Source of the DNA: DQTL01 sp964396505
Lineage (GTDB): Bacteria; Bacteroidota; Bacteroidia; Flavobacteriales; Flavobacteriaceae
Assembly (NCBI GenBank): GCA_964396505.1
Contig: CAYNFJ010000021.1
Location: 1-23,979, forward strand
Length of the DNA stretch: 23,979 bases
Direction: 5' to 3'
Shown: positions 7,502 to 16,044 of the stretch, in pieces
Layout of the letters: each line of letters begins with the position of its first letter
Numbering within the stretch: the stretch's first letter is position 1
Made by a program: the position numbers and the translations under genes
Notes under the pieces: model-generated
Database searches by the model: none
The model's input: the letters and a program-made list of their open reading frames with translations, nothing else
What the model was told of the DNA's origin: nothing

Positions 7502-8698
7502 TTATTTAAGGACTTCTTGTACCTTATCGGCGGCTTCCTGAAATTCAGTAGCCGGAATCACATTCAATCCTTTGGTCGCTTCTATCAGCTCTTTGGCTTC
7601 TTTGGAATTGGTTCCTTCCAATCGTAAAATAATCGGAACTTTAATAGTGTCTCCCATATTATTATATGCATCTATCACACCTTGAGCAACGCGGTCACAA
7701 CGTACAATGCCTCCAAAAATATTGACCAAAATGGCTTTAACATTTGGGTCTTTCAAAATGATTCTAAAGCCTTTTTCTACCCGTTCGGCATCGGCAGTAC
7801 CACCTACATCTAGAAAGTTGGCAGGTTCTCCACCGGCTTGTTTGATTAAATCCATTGTACTCATAGCTAATCCGGCTCCGTTGACCATACAGCCTACATT
7901 ACCATCTAAATCTACATAACTTAGTCCGGCAGCTTTGGCTTCTACTTCTATAGGATTTTCTTCCCGTACATCCCGTAATGCAGCTAAATCTTTATGACGG
8001 AACAAAGCGTTGTTGTCCAAAACAACTTTGGAATCAACAGCCAATATTTTATCATCCGATGTTTTTAAAACCGGATTAATTTCAAATAGAGAAGCATCCG
8101 ATTTTACATAAGCAGTGTAAAGAGCGGTCACAAATTTTACCATTTCTTTAAAAGCCACACCGGATAATCCTAGGTTAAATGCTACTTTTCGTGCTTGAAA
8201 AGGCAATAAACCAAAAGCAGGATCAATTTCTTCGGTGAAAATAAGATGAGGTGTTTTTTCGGCAACTTCTTCGATGTTCATCCCACCTTCAGTGGAGTAC
8301 ATAATCATATTTCTGCCGGTTCCCCGATTGAGAAGTACAGACATATAGTATTCATCCGGTTCATTTTCGCCCGGATAATAGACATCTTCGGCAATAAGAA
8401 CTTGATTCACTTTTTTACCTTCTGGTGGTGTTTGGGGTGTTTTTAGCATCATTCCAATAATGTTGGATGCTAATTCTTTTACCTCATCCAAGCTTTTTGC
8501 TAATTTTACGCCACCTCCTTTACCGCGACCACCTGCGTGAACTTGAGCTTTTACAACCCACCAGCCGGTACCGGTTTCTTCGGTTAATTTTTTTGCTGCT
8601 TCTACGGCTTTTTCAGGGGTGTCGGCAACATATCCTCTTTGGATTCTAACGCCAAAGCTATTTAATAATTCTTTACCTTGATATTCGTGTAAATTCAT
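7502..8698 (-). CDS. sucC: Succinyl-CoA synthetase (ADP-forming) beta subunit
   Basis: Nucleotide- and succinate-binding beta subunit of succinyl-CoA ligase (TCA cycle, substrate-level phosphorylation). The alpha partner SucD is not in the window. The start is the ATG at 8698, giving MNLHEYQGKELL and 398 residues, the family norm. An in-frame ATG 30 bp upstream overlaps a perfect -7 element and is rejected. The ATP-grasp domain (1-240) has VHAGGRGKGGGVKLA (53-67) and the DASLFEINPV metal/nucleotide strand (201-210). The CoA-ligase-type domain (about 260-398) has GCMVNGAGLAM (269-279), FLDVGG (295-300) and NIFGGIVRCDRVAQGV (326-341). It has its own candidate promoter and terminator. Confidence 0.96.
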   Translation of the reverse strand: MNLHEYQGKELLNSFGVRIQRGYVADTPEKAVEAAKKLTEETGTGWWVVKAQVHAGGRGKGGGVKLAKSLDEVKELASNIIGMMLKTPQTPPEGKKVNQVLIAEDVYYPGENEPDEYYMSVLLNRGTGRNMIMYSTEGGMNIEEVAEKTPHLIFTEEIDPAFGLLPFQARKVAFNLGLSGVAFKEMVKFVTALYTAYVKSDASLFEINPVLKTSDDKILAVDSKVVLDNNALFRHKDLAALRDVREENPIEVEAKAAGLSYVDLDGNVGCMVNGAGLAMSTMDLIKQAGGEPANFLDVGGTADAERVEKGFRIILKDPNVKAILVNIFGGIVRCDRVAQGVIDAYNNMGDTIKVPIILRLEGTNSKEAKELIEATKGLNVIPATEFQEAADKVQEVLK

Positions 8699-8725
8699 TG
8701 CTAATGATTTAAATTTTAACGTATG

Positions 8726-8733
8726 CAAAGGTA
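8726..8733 (-). promoter_or_regulatory. Perfect -7 element upstream of sucC
   Basis: TACCTTTG on the minus strand matches TAnnTTTG exactly and lies 27 nt upstream of the chosen sucC ATG. No TTTG is seen at the usual -33 distance, so the assignment rests on the -7 element alone. Confidence 0.4.
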
Positions 8734-8917
8734 CTAATCACAAATGAATATTAGAGGTTTAAGGAATTATTTTTTTAATTTTAATGATTTGAAAAAAAAG
8801 GATTCTTTTTTGTAACAAAAATTAATAATATATGTCTTATATTTCACGACTGTTTAAAATGTTCAATGAGGCTTGACTTTTGAATATGTGTTTATTATTA
8901 ATTTTATCTCATATTGG

Positions 8918-11326
8918 ATGTATAAACTTTTGTTTTTAACCTTGTTCCTCCTGCTTGCTCCCTCGTTAAGTGCGCAACAATCTAAGAAGCATGTAGCAGC
9001 AAAATATACTGAAAAAGCACCCATAATCGATGGAATATTGAATGATTTGGTATGGAAATCTGCTGATAAAGCCACCGGTTTTGTGATGTTTAAGCCCGGA
9101 ACAGGGACACCCGAACCGGAAACTCAAAAAACACAGGTGCAGGTTTTGTATGACAATTCTGCAATTTATATTGCAGCTCGGTTAGATGATCCGGATCCGC
9201 AACATATTCCCAGACAGTTTTCCAGTAGAGATAATTTTGTACAAGCTGATTTTTTTGGTGTTGCTATCAATCCCTTTAATGACGGGGTGAATGATTCGGA
9301 ATTTTTTGTGTCCAGTGCCGGTGTGCAAAGTGATGCCAAAGTGACGACAAACGGAGAAGATTTTAGCTGGAATGCCGTATGGAAAAGTGCTGTGAAATTA
9401 AATAAAAATGGGTGGAGTGTTGAGATAAAGATTCCTTATGCTGCATTGCGTTTTTCAAATGAAACGATTCAAACTTGGGGCATCAATTTCCATAGGTTCA
9501 TTCAAAACAAAAAGGAACAATATTCTTGGAATTTTATAGATAAAACAAAGGGACGTATCACAGAATATTCCGGAGACTTATTGGGGATAAAGAATATAGA
9601 TCCACCGGTAAGGCTTAGTTTTTATCCTTATTCGCAAGCTACTTATACTCATTTTGATGGTTCCGGAAAATTAAAAGCTACAGCTGGTTTGGATATTAAA
9701 TATGGAATCAATGATAGTTATACATTAGATGCGACACTGATTCCTGATTTTGGGCAAGTGGCTTTTGACGATATAGTACTCAATTTAGGGCCTTTTGAAC
9801 AACAATATGATGAAAAAAGAGCTTTTTTTACCGAAGGAACAGAATTTTTTAACAAAGGAGATTTGTTTTATACGCGTAGAGTAGGGGATACTCCATTGAA
9901 CTATTACAAGGTGTACGATATAGTAGAGCCGGGTGAAGTGGTCAAGGAAAATCCTGAAAAAGTTAAAATGCTCAATGCCATAAAAGTATCCGGTAGAAGT
10001 AAATCAGGTTTTGGTTTAGGAATTTTTAATGCGATTACCAATACGAGCAAAGCGATTATTAAAAATGAAATTACCGGTGAAGAACGTGACTTTGTGACCA
10101 ATCCTTTTTCCAATTATAATGTGTTGGTTTTGGATCAACAGTTTCGTAAAAACTCTTCGGTTAGTTTTGTCAATACTAACGTCTTACGTCGTGGAGATGC
10201 GTATGACGCAAACGTGACCTCTGTGTTGTTAGACTTGCGAACCAAGAGTAATAAATATGCTTTGGAAACCGATTTGAGTGTAAGCAACAAATTTTATCAA
10301 GATAAGACTGTTTCAGGATTTAAAGGCATGTTGGGTTTGAGTAAAGTAAGCGGTGCGCATCAATACGGTGCGAGTGTGGATTTTAGTGATAAATATTATG
10401 ATAAACGGGATCTGGGTTTTCAACAATATCAGAACTATGTTTTTTTTCAAACCGAATACAGTTATCGTATTTTTGAACCCACTAGAAGCCTTAATAGCTT
10501 TAAATTGTTTACTTGGCAACACCTTATATATTTACAGAACCCGTTTTCTTATATAGGAAATGGAATTGGTGGAGGTGTGTTTGCTACCACCCGAAAATAC
10601 TTGTCATTTGGCGGAAATTTGAATATGAATTTTGGTTATAAAAATGATTATTACGAGCCCAGAGTGGAAGGAAGATTCTATAAACGTAAAGAACCTCAAT
10701 CCTTACGACTTTGGATCTCTACCGATTATAGAAAGAAAATGGCATTGGATTTATCGGTTTCCGGTGGGAAAGTTTTTGGAGAACAGAACGGACAAAATGA
10801 TATGGGATTTTCAATCAATCCCAGATACAGATTTAACGATAAATTCCAGATGCTGTACGCCTTTCGATGGAGTAAAACAGCCCAAGAAACCGGATATGTT
10901 ACACAAAATGAATCGGGTATTATTTTTGGGAGAAGAAATAAAAAATCAATAGTCAACACACTTTCAGGCACCTTAAATCTTTCAACTAAATCGGCATTCT
11001 CCTTGTCTTTTCGGTATTATTGGTCGCCGGTTATATATGATAAACAACTCTATATGCTTCAAGAAGATGGTTTTTTATCGCCGACTTCTTATGAAAATAA
11101 TTATGATACCAATTTTAATTCGTGGAATTTGGATTTGAGTTATTCACTGGAGTTTGCACCCGGAAGTCAATTGGTTGCCTTGTATCGGAATGCTATTTTT
11201 GATCAAAACACACATGCGCAACTCAGTTTTATCGATAATATGGATAATTTATTTAAGGAACCTGTTACCCATCAACTATCATTAAAATTGATTTATTATT
11301 TGGATTATAATTCTATTAAAATTTAA
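8918..11326 (+). CDS. Outer-membrane DUF5916 protein with CBM9-like domain
   Basis: An 802-residue protein from the ATG at 8918. A TTG 45 bp upstream is in frame, but the ATG directly precedes a clean signal peptide (MYKLLFLTLFLLLAPSLSAQ). Residues about 25-205 form a carbohydrate-binding family 9-like domain (KAPIIDGILNDLVWKSAD, later SWNAVWKSAVKLNKNGWSVEIKIP and FSNETIQTWGINFHR). The rest is DUF5916, rich in alternating aromatic/polar beta strands and predicted to form an outer-membrane barrel. Family members are widespread in Bacteroidota and their function is unknown; the ligand may be glycan or metal-linked. No TonB plug or SusD partner is adjacent. A weak AT hairpin follows the stop. 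Confidence 0.85.
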   Translation: MYKLLFLTLFLLLAPSLSAQQSKKHVAAKYTEKAPIIDGILNDLVWKSADKATGFVMFKPGTGTPEPETQKTQVQVLYDNSAIYIAARLDDPDPQHIPRQFSSRDNFVQADFFGVAINPFNDGVNDSEFFVSSAGVQSDAKVTTNGEDFSWNAVWKSAVKLNKNGWSVEIKIPYAALRFSNETIQTWGINFHRFIQNKKEQYSWNFIDKTKGRITEYSGDLLGIKNIDPPVRLSFYPYSQATYTHFDGSGKLKATAGLDIKYGINDSYTLDATLIPDFGQVAFDDIVLNLGPFEQQYDEKRAFFTEGTEFFNKGDLFYTRRVGDTPLNYYKVYDIVEPGEVVKENPEKVKMLNAIKVSGRSKSGFGLGIFNAITNTSKAIIKNEITGEERDFVTNPFSNYNVLVLDQQFRKNSSVSFVNTNVLRRGDAYDANVTSVLLDLRTKSNKYALETDLSVSNKFYQDKTVSGFKGMLGLSKVSGAHQYGASVDFSDKYYDKRDLGFQQYQNYVFFQTEYSYRIFEPTRSLNSFKLFTWQHLIYLQNPFSYIGNGIGGGVFATTRKYLSFGGNLNMNFGYKNDYYEPRVEGRFYKRKEPQSLRLWISTDYRKKMALDLSVSGGKVFGEQNGQNDMGFSINPRYRFNDKFQMLYAFRWSKTAQETGYVTQNESGIIFGRRNKKSIVNTLSGTLNLSTKSAFSLSFRYYWSPVIYDKQLYMLQEDGFLSPTSYENNYDTNFNSWNLDLSYSLEFAPGSQLVALYRNAIFDQNTHAQLSFIDNMDNLFKEPVTHQLSLKLIYYLDYNSIKI

Positions 11327-11334
11327 GTGTAAAT

Positions 11335-11354
11335 ATTATTTGTAAATAATTTTT
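11335..11354 (+). terminator. Weak AT-rich hairpin after DUF5916 gene
   Basis: ATTATTT (11335-11341) and AAATAAT (11344-11350) are exact reverse complements followed by TTTT. With no G-C pairs and a 2-nt loop it would be a weak terminator at best. Confidence 0.25.
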
Positions 11355-11421
11355 CACAATAAAAAAAAATCGTATTTTTATACCTTAAAATAGAATTAAT
11401 AATTATAAAATTTATAGCATT

Positions 11422-11802
11422 ATGCAGACGAAATTATTATATCTAAGTGATTTGAAATTTAACTTAGATGTTTGGAAGAGAGAATTGAGATTTCACTTGG
11501 CTGAAATGGATGAATTCGAAGAAAAATTAGAAGATATAGCTTCTAGAAATTTGGGGATGGAGGCAATGCGCCCGCTAGGTGGATATCAAAATAAAATTAT
11601 TAGAGAAAGAGAAGTAATAGGACAATTATTACAGCGTATTCGCAGAAAGCGAAATATCATTGAAAGTGTTGATATGACTGAAGAATTGGATGGTAGATTA
11701 CGAAGAGAACAAGGAAGTTTGAGAGATGATATGAAGACCTATATTAAGTTACACTATGAACTAAAAGAAGAAATGATGGATTATTTCTTACAATGGCTGT
11801 AG
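11422..11802 (+). CDS. Small charged helical protein of unknown function
   Basis: A 126-residue protein with no signal peptide or membrane segment. I do not recognise a family. The sequence is almost entirely predicted helix, with two long charged stretches (about 12-40 and 58-120) separated by the Gly/Pro-containing turn MRPLGGYQNKI (49-59). Hydrophobic spacing such as IGQLLQRIRRKRNII and the YIKLHYELKEEMMDYFLQWL end (107-126) suggests an antiparallel coiled coil or helical bundle. It stands alone: about 95 bp of very AT-rich sequence lies upstream, with a possible TTTT-N19-TATTTTTA promoter (11350-11380), and one of the best terminators of the window lies just after its stop. This suggests an independently and perhaps strongly expressed cytoplasmic protein. 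Confidence 0.75.
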   Translation: MQTKLLYLSDLKFNLDVWKRELRFHLAEMDEFEEKLEDIASRNLGMEAMRPLGGYQNKIIREREVIGQLLQRIRRKRNIIESVDMTEELDGRLRREQGSLRDDMKTYIKLHYELKEEMMDYFLQWL

Positions 11803-11819
11803 GAATTTTTTATTTTTTT

Positions 11820-11863
11820 AAGCCTCATTGGAAGCTGTAAAGGTTTTCAATGAGGCTTTTTTT
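11820..11863 (+). terminator. Strong rho-independent terminator
   Basis: Perfect 11-bp stem AAGCCTCATTG (11820-11830) / CAATGAGGCTT (11848-11858), with a run of seven T ending at 11863. The T tract overlaps the stop codon of the convergent T9SS gene. On the minus strand the hairpin is followed by A residues, so it acts for the plus-strand 126-residue protein gene. Confidence 0.85.
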
Positions 11864-12605
11864 ATTCTTTTACGATTTTAATAGTTTGTGTTTGATTATT
11901 TTGCTGTACACTTAAGAAATAGATACCGGTAGCCAGATTAATCTCATTAGTAGAAATAGTCACCGTATTAGATCCGCTAGGGTTGTCCAATGATTTGTAA
12001 TACAAAGTTTTACCAAGTAAATCAGTGATGCTGTAGTCAATTTTTTTATCCGGATAGAAAGTGTCTATACGGATACTAATCTCATTTTGAAAAGGGTTGG
12101 GATAGGCTAGGACAGCAAAACCCAAATCGGGATCTATAGCTTGCACTTCATTGCCGATATTTAATTTTAATTCACTAAAACCATAACAACTACCACCGTA
12201 ATTGGATGTAGGGGTCAATAACACATACCGGGCAAGTTTATTGTCAAAATCAGGACCATCGGTTCCTTCATAAGTGGTTTTTCCGGATGCTTCAGGAAAA
12301 TGAATACTACCCAATGAATTCCAGTTTATACCATCAATTGAATAGTCAAAATACACTTGTTGTACACCATATTCTAGATGAGATGGGTCATTAGAATTCC
12401 ACAGTTTTGTGGTGGATAATGCGTAAATACTCCCCAAATCGTATAATATCCAATGAGTAACGCCTCTTTCTGAATTGGGGTTGCTCGTTTTTTGACAAGA
12501 GATCCATCCGTCAAACCATGAGGTGCTGTGTCTATCGGTGTTACATTGCGCTACACTACGATGTATTCCGAAGATGATGAGTACTATAATAATTATTTTT
12601 TTCAT
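11862..12605 (-). CDS. Secreted discoidin-like protein with T9SS sorting domain
   Basis: A 247-residue exported protein with signal peptide 1-19 (ending SVAQ). The middle (about 25-150) resembles an F5/8-type C (discoidin, galactose-binding-like) domain: WILYDLGSIYALSTTKLWN, VQQVYFDYSIDGINWNSLGSI, ARYVLLTPTSNYGGSCYGFSELKLNI. Residues about 165-247 form a type A T9SS sorting domain (AYPNPFQNEISI, LLGKTLY, LATGIYFLSV, TIKIVKE). It is last in a three-gene unit, starting 3 bp after the DUF1501 gene, which suggests that it acts with those two proteins on the cell surface. The ligand is unknown. The Cys pairs (21/37 and around 141) may form disulfides. Confidence 0.82.
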   Translation of the reverse strand: MKKIIIIVLIIFGIHRSVAQCNTDRHSTSWFDGWISCQKTSNPNSERGVTHWILYDLGSIYALSTTKLWNSNDPSHLEYGVQQVYFDYSIDGINWNSLGSIHFPEASGKTTYEGTDGPDFDNKLARYVLLTPTSNYGGSCYGFSELKLNIGNEVQAIDPDLGFAVLAYPNPFQNEISIRIDTFYPDKKIDYSITDLLGKTLYYKSLDNPSGSNTVTISTNEINLATGIYFLSVQQNNQTQTIKIVKE

Positions 12606-12608
12606 ACA

Positions 12609-14012
12609 CTATATATTCATAAATCCAATAGGTGGTACGCCGGAATTTGTATCATAAAAATTGGATAGATTCGGGAAAATCATATTTAAATCACTATTAG
12701 AAACGCCAAACCACTGCGCCAGTTCTGCAAAATACAAATCGGTAGCAGTAGTAGGAATTAATATGCTGTCATAGATGTTTATAGCAGAATTGAGAACCAC
12801 AGGAGGATAGTTTCCATACATATCTTTGCCTTTTACGGCGCCTCCCATCATCATCACATTGCCACCCCATGCATGATCGGTACCATTGCCGTTGGAGGTT
12901 AATGTTCTACCAAAATCTGAAATACTAAAACTGGTTACCTTATCAGAAACTCCTAATTCTTCCATTACATCGTTAAAATATTTTAAACCATTGTTCAGGG
13001 TCGTCAGTAAATTATTTTGGTTGATGAGCAGTTCATCGTGATTATCCCACCCACCTAGTTGTACATAAAATATCTGCCTGGAAAAACCTAAAGTATCTCT
13101 AGCGGCAATGGTCTTAGCCACCATTCTGAGTTGACCAGAAAAATAATCATCCGGATAGGCTGCATTAAATTCTGGTATGGCATCCACAGCATTTTGAAAA
13201 GCAATACTGGAATCGTTGGAAGATTTAATCGTATTGACATAGGTGTTCTTAAAAACATCTTGATAATCCTTGTCTAACATCGAGTTGAGTGCAGTAGTTC
13301 GCAGCAGGCTAAAGGGGTCGGTAGCATTATAATCTCTAATCCCGATACTGCCTTCGTTGTTTATGACATAAGGAATTACTTCTTGTCCATATTGAAAAAG
13401 ATTGATTCCTTCCAAGGATATATTCATCGAGATGCTGTCGTTGCTATTCATAGATTGAATCAAATCGGCTATTCTACCGCCCCAGCCAATATTGGAACGT
13501 TCATGAGGACGACCGGTCTGCCATTGTTGTTGTTGATCGGCATGAGAAAATAAGCCCAAAGGTCTTTGTGCTGTTCCATTCTCAAAACCGGTTTTAGTAG
13601 TAGGTTCTACCAATGTACCTACATTACTCAAAAAAGCCAATTTATTATTTTCAAAAAGGTTTTGAATACCGGTCATACTGGGATGTAAACCAAAAAGCCT
13701 TCCATCGGTTGTAATGGGATTTATGGGTAAAATATCGTTTTGAGGAATGGCTAGATTGGAACGTGTGGCAGCGTATTCACCATACTCGGTATTTCCTCTG
13801 GGAATAAGCATATTGAAGGAATCATTTCCACCGGCAAGTGCTATAAAAACAAGTGCTTTATAGTCTCCTGCGGCAATAGTAGATGAATTGTCCAATGTAG
13901 CAGCGGCAAATGCTTTTAGATTAATCAATGACGAAAATAAAGTAGTGTATCCAATGGCGGCACAGGAGTTACCTAAAAATTTACGACGGGATGTAAGGAT
14001 AGATTTGTTCAT
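12609..14012 (-). CDS. Tat-exported DUF1501 protein
   Basis: A 467-residue DUF1501 protein. The N-terminus carries a twin-arginine signal (SRRKFLG, Arg9-Arg10, hydrophobic segment to about residue 38), so it should be folded and cofactor- or metal-loaded in the cytoplasm before export. The core matches the alkaline-phosphatase-like superfamily to which DUF1501 belongs: ALAGGNDSFNML (59-69), QLGGWDNHDE (318-327), ISDFGRTLTSN (364-374) and GTDHAWGGNVMMMGG (377-391), with several His/Asp residues suited to metal binding. The reaction is not established for the family. It is sandwiched 6 bp after a DUF1800 gene and 3 bp before a T9SS protein gene. DUF1800-DUF1501 adjacency is known from many genomes and suggests a functional pair. 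Confidence 0.9.
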   Translation of the reverse strand: MNKSILTSRRKFLGNSCAAIGYTTLFSSLINLKAFAAATLDNSSTIAAGDYKALVFIALAGGNDSFNMLIPRGNTEYGEYAATRSNLAIPQNDILPINPITTDGRLFGLHPSMTGIQNLFENNKLAFLSNVGTLVEPTTKTGFENGTAQRPLGLFSHADQQQQWQTGRPHERSNIGWGGRIADLIQSMNSNDSISMNISLEGINLFQYGQEVIPYVINNEGSIGIRDYNATDPFSLLRTTALNSMLDKDYQDVFKNTYVNTIKSSNDSSIAFQNAVDAIPEFNAAYPDDYFSGQLRMVAKTIAARDTLGFSRQIFYVQLGGWDNHDELLINQNNLLTTLNNGLKYFNDVMEELGVSDKVTSFSISDFGRTLTSNGNGTDHAWGGNVMMMGGAVKGKDMYGNYPPVVLNSAINIYDSILIPTTATDLYFAELAQWFGVSNSDLNMIFPNLSNFYDTNSGVPPIGFMNI

Positions 14013-14018
14013 GATTTG

Positions 14019-15830
14019 TTATTTGGAGATGGCATAATCAGGACTGATTAATAGTAGGTAAACAGCCATTTTAACACGGTAAAATAGGTAATCAATAGAA
14101 GGGTCATTGCCACTGATCGGGTCAATAGCATCTTTAATAATCTGTCTGGTTTCATCGGATAATAATCCGTGGGTAAAGAGCTTGTCCAATTCGTTGATCA
14201 ACACCTCAGGGTCTTTTGCATAATACTTTAAGGCTGTAAAATCTAACGTAGCATCTTCCAGTCCTAAATCCCACGTATTTAAAATGGGATATCCCCAATT
14301 GGGATAGGTCCATAAATCTACTTCATTCAAATAACCAATACTTGTTACGGAATTGTGTATTTGAAATTCAGGAGCAACCAATCCGGCATCACTAATGGGT
14401 CCATTGGGCTTGAAATCGGGTAAAAAGAAATTAAAAACACTGGGAGAACCCAGGGGTGCTTGTCCGGTTTGTTTGTAAAAATAATAACCGATATTCCAAT
14501 CCAGTCCGGAAGGATTATCTATAGGTATTTGACGGGCTACATTAAAGTAACGCAACATAGGCTCTAGTAGTTTTCCTTGATTGGGATTGTTAATCCAATT
14601 GCAAGATCGGGCTTCTTCATCTAATAGAATGGCTTTAATCACTGCTTTCATATTTCCTCTTTCTCCATTGGTGTTATTAAAAGCGGCTGTAACTCTTGAA
14701 ATATATTGAGGGCTGGGATTAGACTTTACCAATCTTTGAATGAGATGTTTCGCCAGAAAAGGTCCTACATTCGGATGCATAAAAAGGTGATGTATTGCAT
14801 CTTTGATATCTTGCATTCCGGACTGACCGCTGGGAATGGTATAGCCATTTAGCAAATGTTTGGGTCCGGACTGATGCCACGCATTATACATTTTCATAGG
14901 AGTATCTTTTTTGGCAAAGTAAAAATTGACACCAAAATCGGCAACCACGCCATAGGGATTGTCATTTACTGCACCGGGACCTAAGCCGGTAAAAACCTTG
15001 GCAAATTCCTTTATATCATTATTGTCATAAGTAGGAATTCGATCTCCATTGCTATCGGTTCTATAACTGCCATCATCATTTAATTCATAAAGTCCGATGG
15101 TAAAAAGTTGCATAATTTCTCGGGCATAATTTTCATCGGGATGGATATTCTGAGCCGGAATGCTCTTAGGATTATTATAATGACTTAAATAACCACCCAT
15201 CATAGGATGCAGACTTACGGCCAACAATAAATCTTCAAAATTATCAAAGGCATGGTCTGCCAATGTATCGTAGTAATAACCTAAACCGGCACCGTAATTA
15301 TCCAAATTGGAATCCCACGAAATCACAAAAATTTCACTGAGACTCAGGGCTATTCTTTGCCGGAGTAAATCTTCGTTATTCATATTGATTTGCCACCAAC
15401 TAAACAAAAAATGTTGTGCTTCCGGTCCGAAATATTCATCCGGATCGCCGCCATTGTCCGCATACATTTGCTTGGCTTGCTGGTAAATAGTAATGGATAA
15501 ATCACCCATAGATGGAGCGTGGAGTGTGAATTGCCGGTCAATCCAATCTTCAAAAGAATTTTCAGACACATTTTTAATATAATTCAAATCAGTACCGAAA
15601 GTAGCTTGAGACAAGAAACGGGATGTTTCCAAAAGGCGTCCATCCAAGCCTTTTCCATTAATGGTGTTTTCGGCAGCAGCCACCTCATTCCAATTGGCTT
15701 TATGCTGTTCACTACTAGAGGTTACGGTGATTCCATTTGCGTGACCGGCTCCTAAATAATCGGAATATTCTTGTGCGCAACTTGGATTGATAATCACTAT
15801 ACCGAAGAAGATAAGTAGAAAGTATCTCAT
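14019..15830 (-). CDS. Exported DUF1800 family protein
   Basis: A 603-residue DUF1800 protein with signal peptide 1-20 (ending SCAQ). Family landmarks in order: RFLSQATFGT (71-80), the FSWWQINM helix (143-150), RQRIALSLSEIFV (158-169), HPMMGGYL (208-215), the signature ENYAREIMQLFTIGL (233-247), IKEFAKVFTGLG, KHLIQRLVKSNPSPQYISRV and the C-terminal MAVYLLLISPDYAISK. No T9SS sorting domain is present, so it is probably periplasmic or outer-membrane associated. Function is unknown. It is first in a tight three-gene unit with DUF1501 and a T9SS discoidin-like protein. A perfect -7 element lies about 95 nt upstream. Confidence 0.9.
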   Translation of the reverse strand: MRYFLLIFFGIVIINPSCAQEYSDYLGAGHANGITVTSSSEQHKANWNEVAAAENTINGKGLDGRLLETSRFLSQATFGTDLNYIKNVSENSFEDWIDRQFTLHAPSMGDLSITIYQQAKQMYADNGGDPDEYFGPEAQHFLFSWWQINMNNEDLLRQRIALSLSEIFVISWDSNLDNYGAGLGYYYDTLADHAFDNFEDLLLAVSLHPMMGGYLSHYNNPKSIPAQNIHPDENYAREIMQLFTIGLYELNDDGSYRTDSNGDRIPTYDNNDIKEFAKVFTGLGPGAVNDNPYGVVADFGVNFYFAKKDTPMKMYNAWHQSGPKHLLNGYTIPSGQSGMQDIKDAIHHLFMHPNVGPFLAKHLIQRLVKSNPSPQYISRVTAAFNNTNGERGNMKAVIKAILLDEEARSCNWINNPNQGKLLEPMLRYFNVARQIPIDNPSGLDWNIGYYFYKQTGQAPLGSPSVFNFFLPDFKPNGPISDAGLVAPEFQIHNSVTSIGYLNEVDLWTYPNWGYPILNTWDLGLEDATLDFTALKYYAKDPEVLINELDKLFTHGLLSDETRQIIKDAIDPISGNDPSIDYLFYRVKMAVYLLLISPDYAISK

Positions 15831-15923
15831 AGTTAGTTAGTTTTGGGATGCTTATTAAAATTTAGATTAATCGATCTTGCTAACAATAGTAAGACAACTG
15901 CTATATCCAAAAGTTTAATGTGT

Positions 15924-15931
15924 CAAATGTA
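15924..15931 (-). promoter_or_regulatory. Perfect -7 element for the DUF1800 operon
   Basis: TACATTTG on the minus strand equals TAnnTTTG. The nearest -33-like word is ATTG at 15948-15951, 16 bases upstream, which is short. The predicted leader is about 85 nt. The rest of 15831-15993 shows nothing else recognisable. Confidence 0.4.
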
Positions 15932-15993
15932 ATAAAAAAACAACACGCAATTACCTTTATTATGAATAATAGATATAAATACATCTATATAAA

Positions 15994-16024
15994 CAAAAAA
16001 AGACGCAAAATATTGCGCCTTTTT
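15994..16024 (-). terminator. Terminator of 3-hydroxybutyryl-CoA dehydrogenase gene
   Basis: On the minus strand GGCGCAA / TTGCGTC (16013-16019 and 16002-16008) pair fully if one G-U is allowed, with a 4-nt loop and seven T following. On the plus strand the same position is an A-C mismatch, so it is best read as minus-strand. Confidence 0.75.
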
Positions 16025-16044
16025 AAAAATAGTGGCTTATTTTT

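Noticed and set aside
8699..8728. Upstream ATG for sucC adding 10 residues
   Set aside because: It overlaps a perfect -7 element, and the family starts at MNLHEYQGKELL.
8862..8874. 13-bp direct repeat TTCAATGAGGCTT, also at 11846-11858, flanking DUF5916 and the small helical gene
   Set aside because: A 13-mer pair is expected by chance in 24 kb, and the second copy is simply the right arm of a terminator. No other sign of a mobile unit.
11820..11858. Minus-strand terminator for the T9SS discoidin-like gene
   Set aside because: On that strand the hairpin is followed by A residues, not T; it serves the plus-strand gene.
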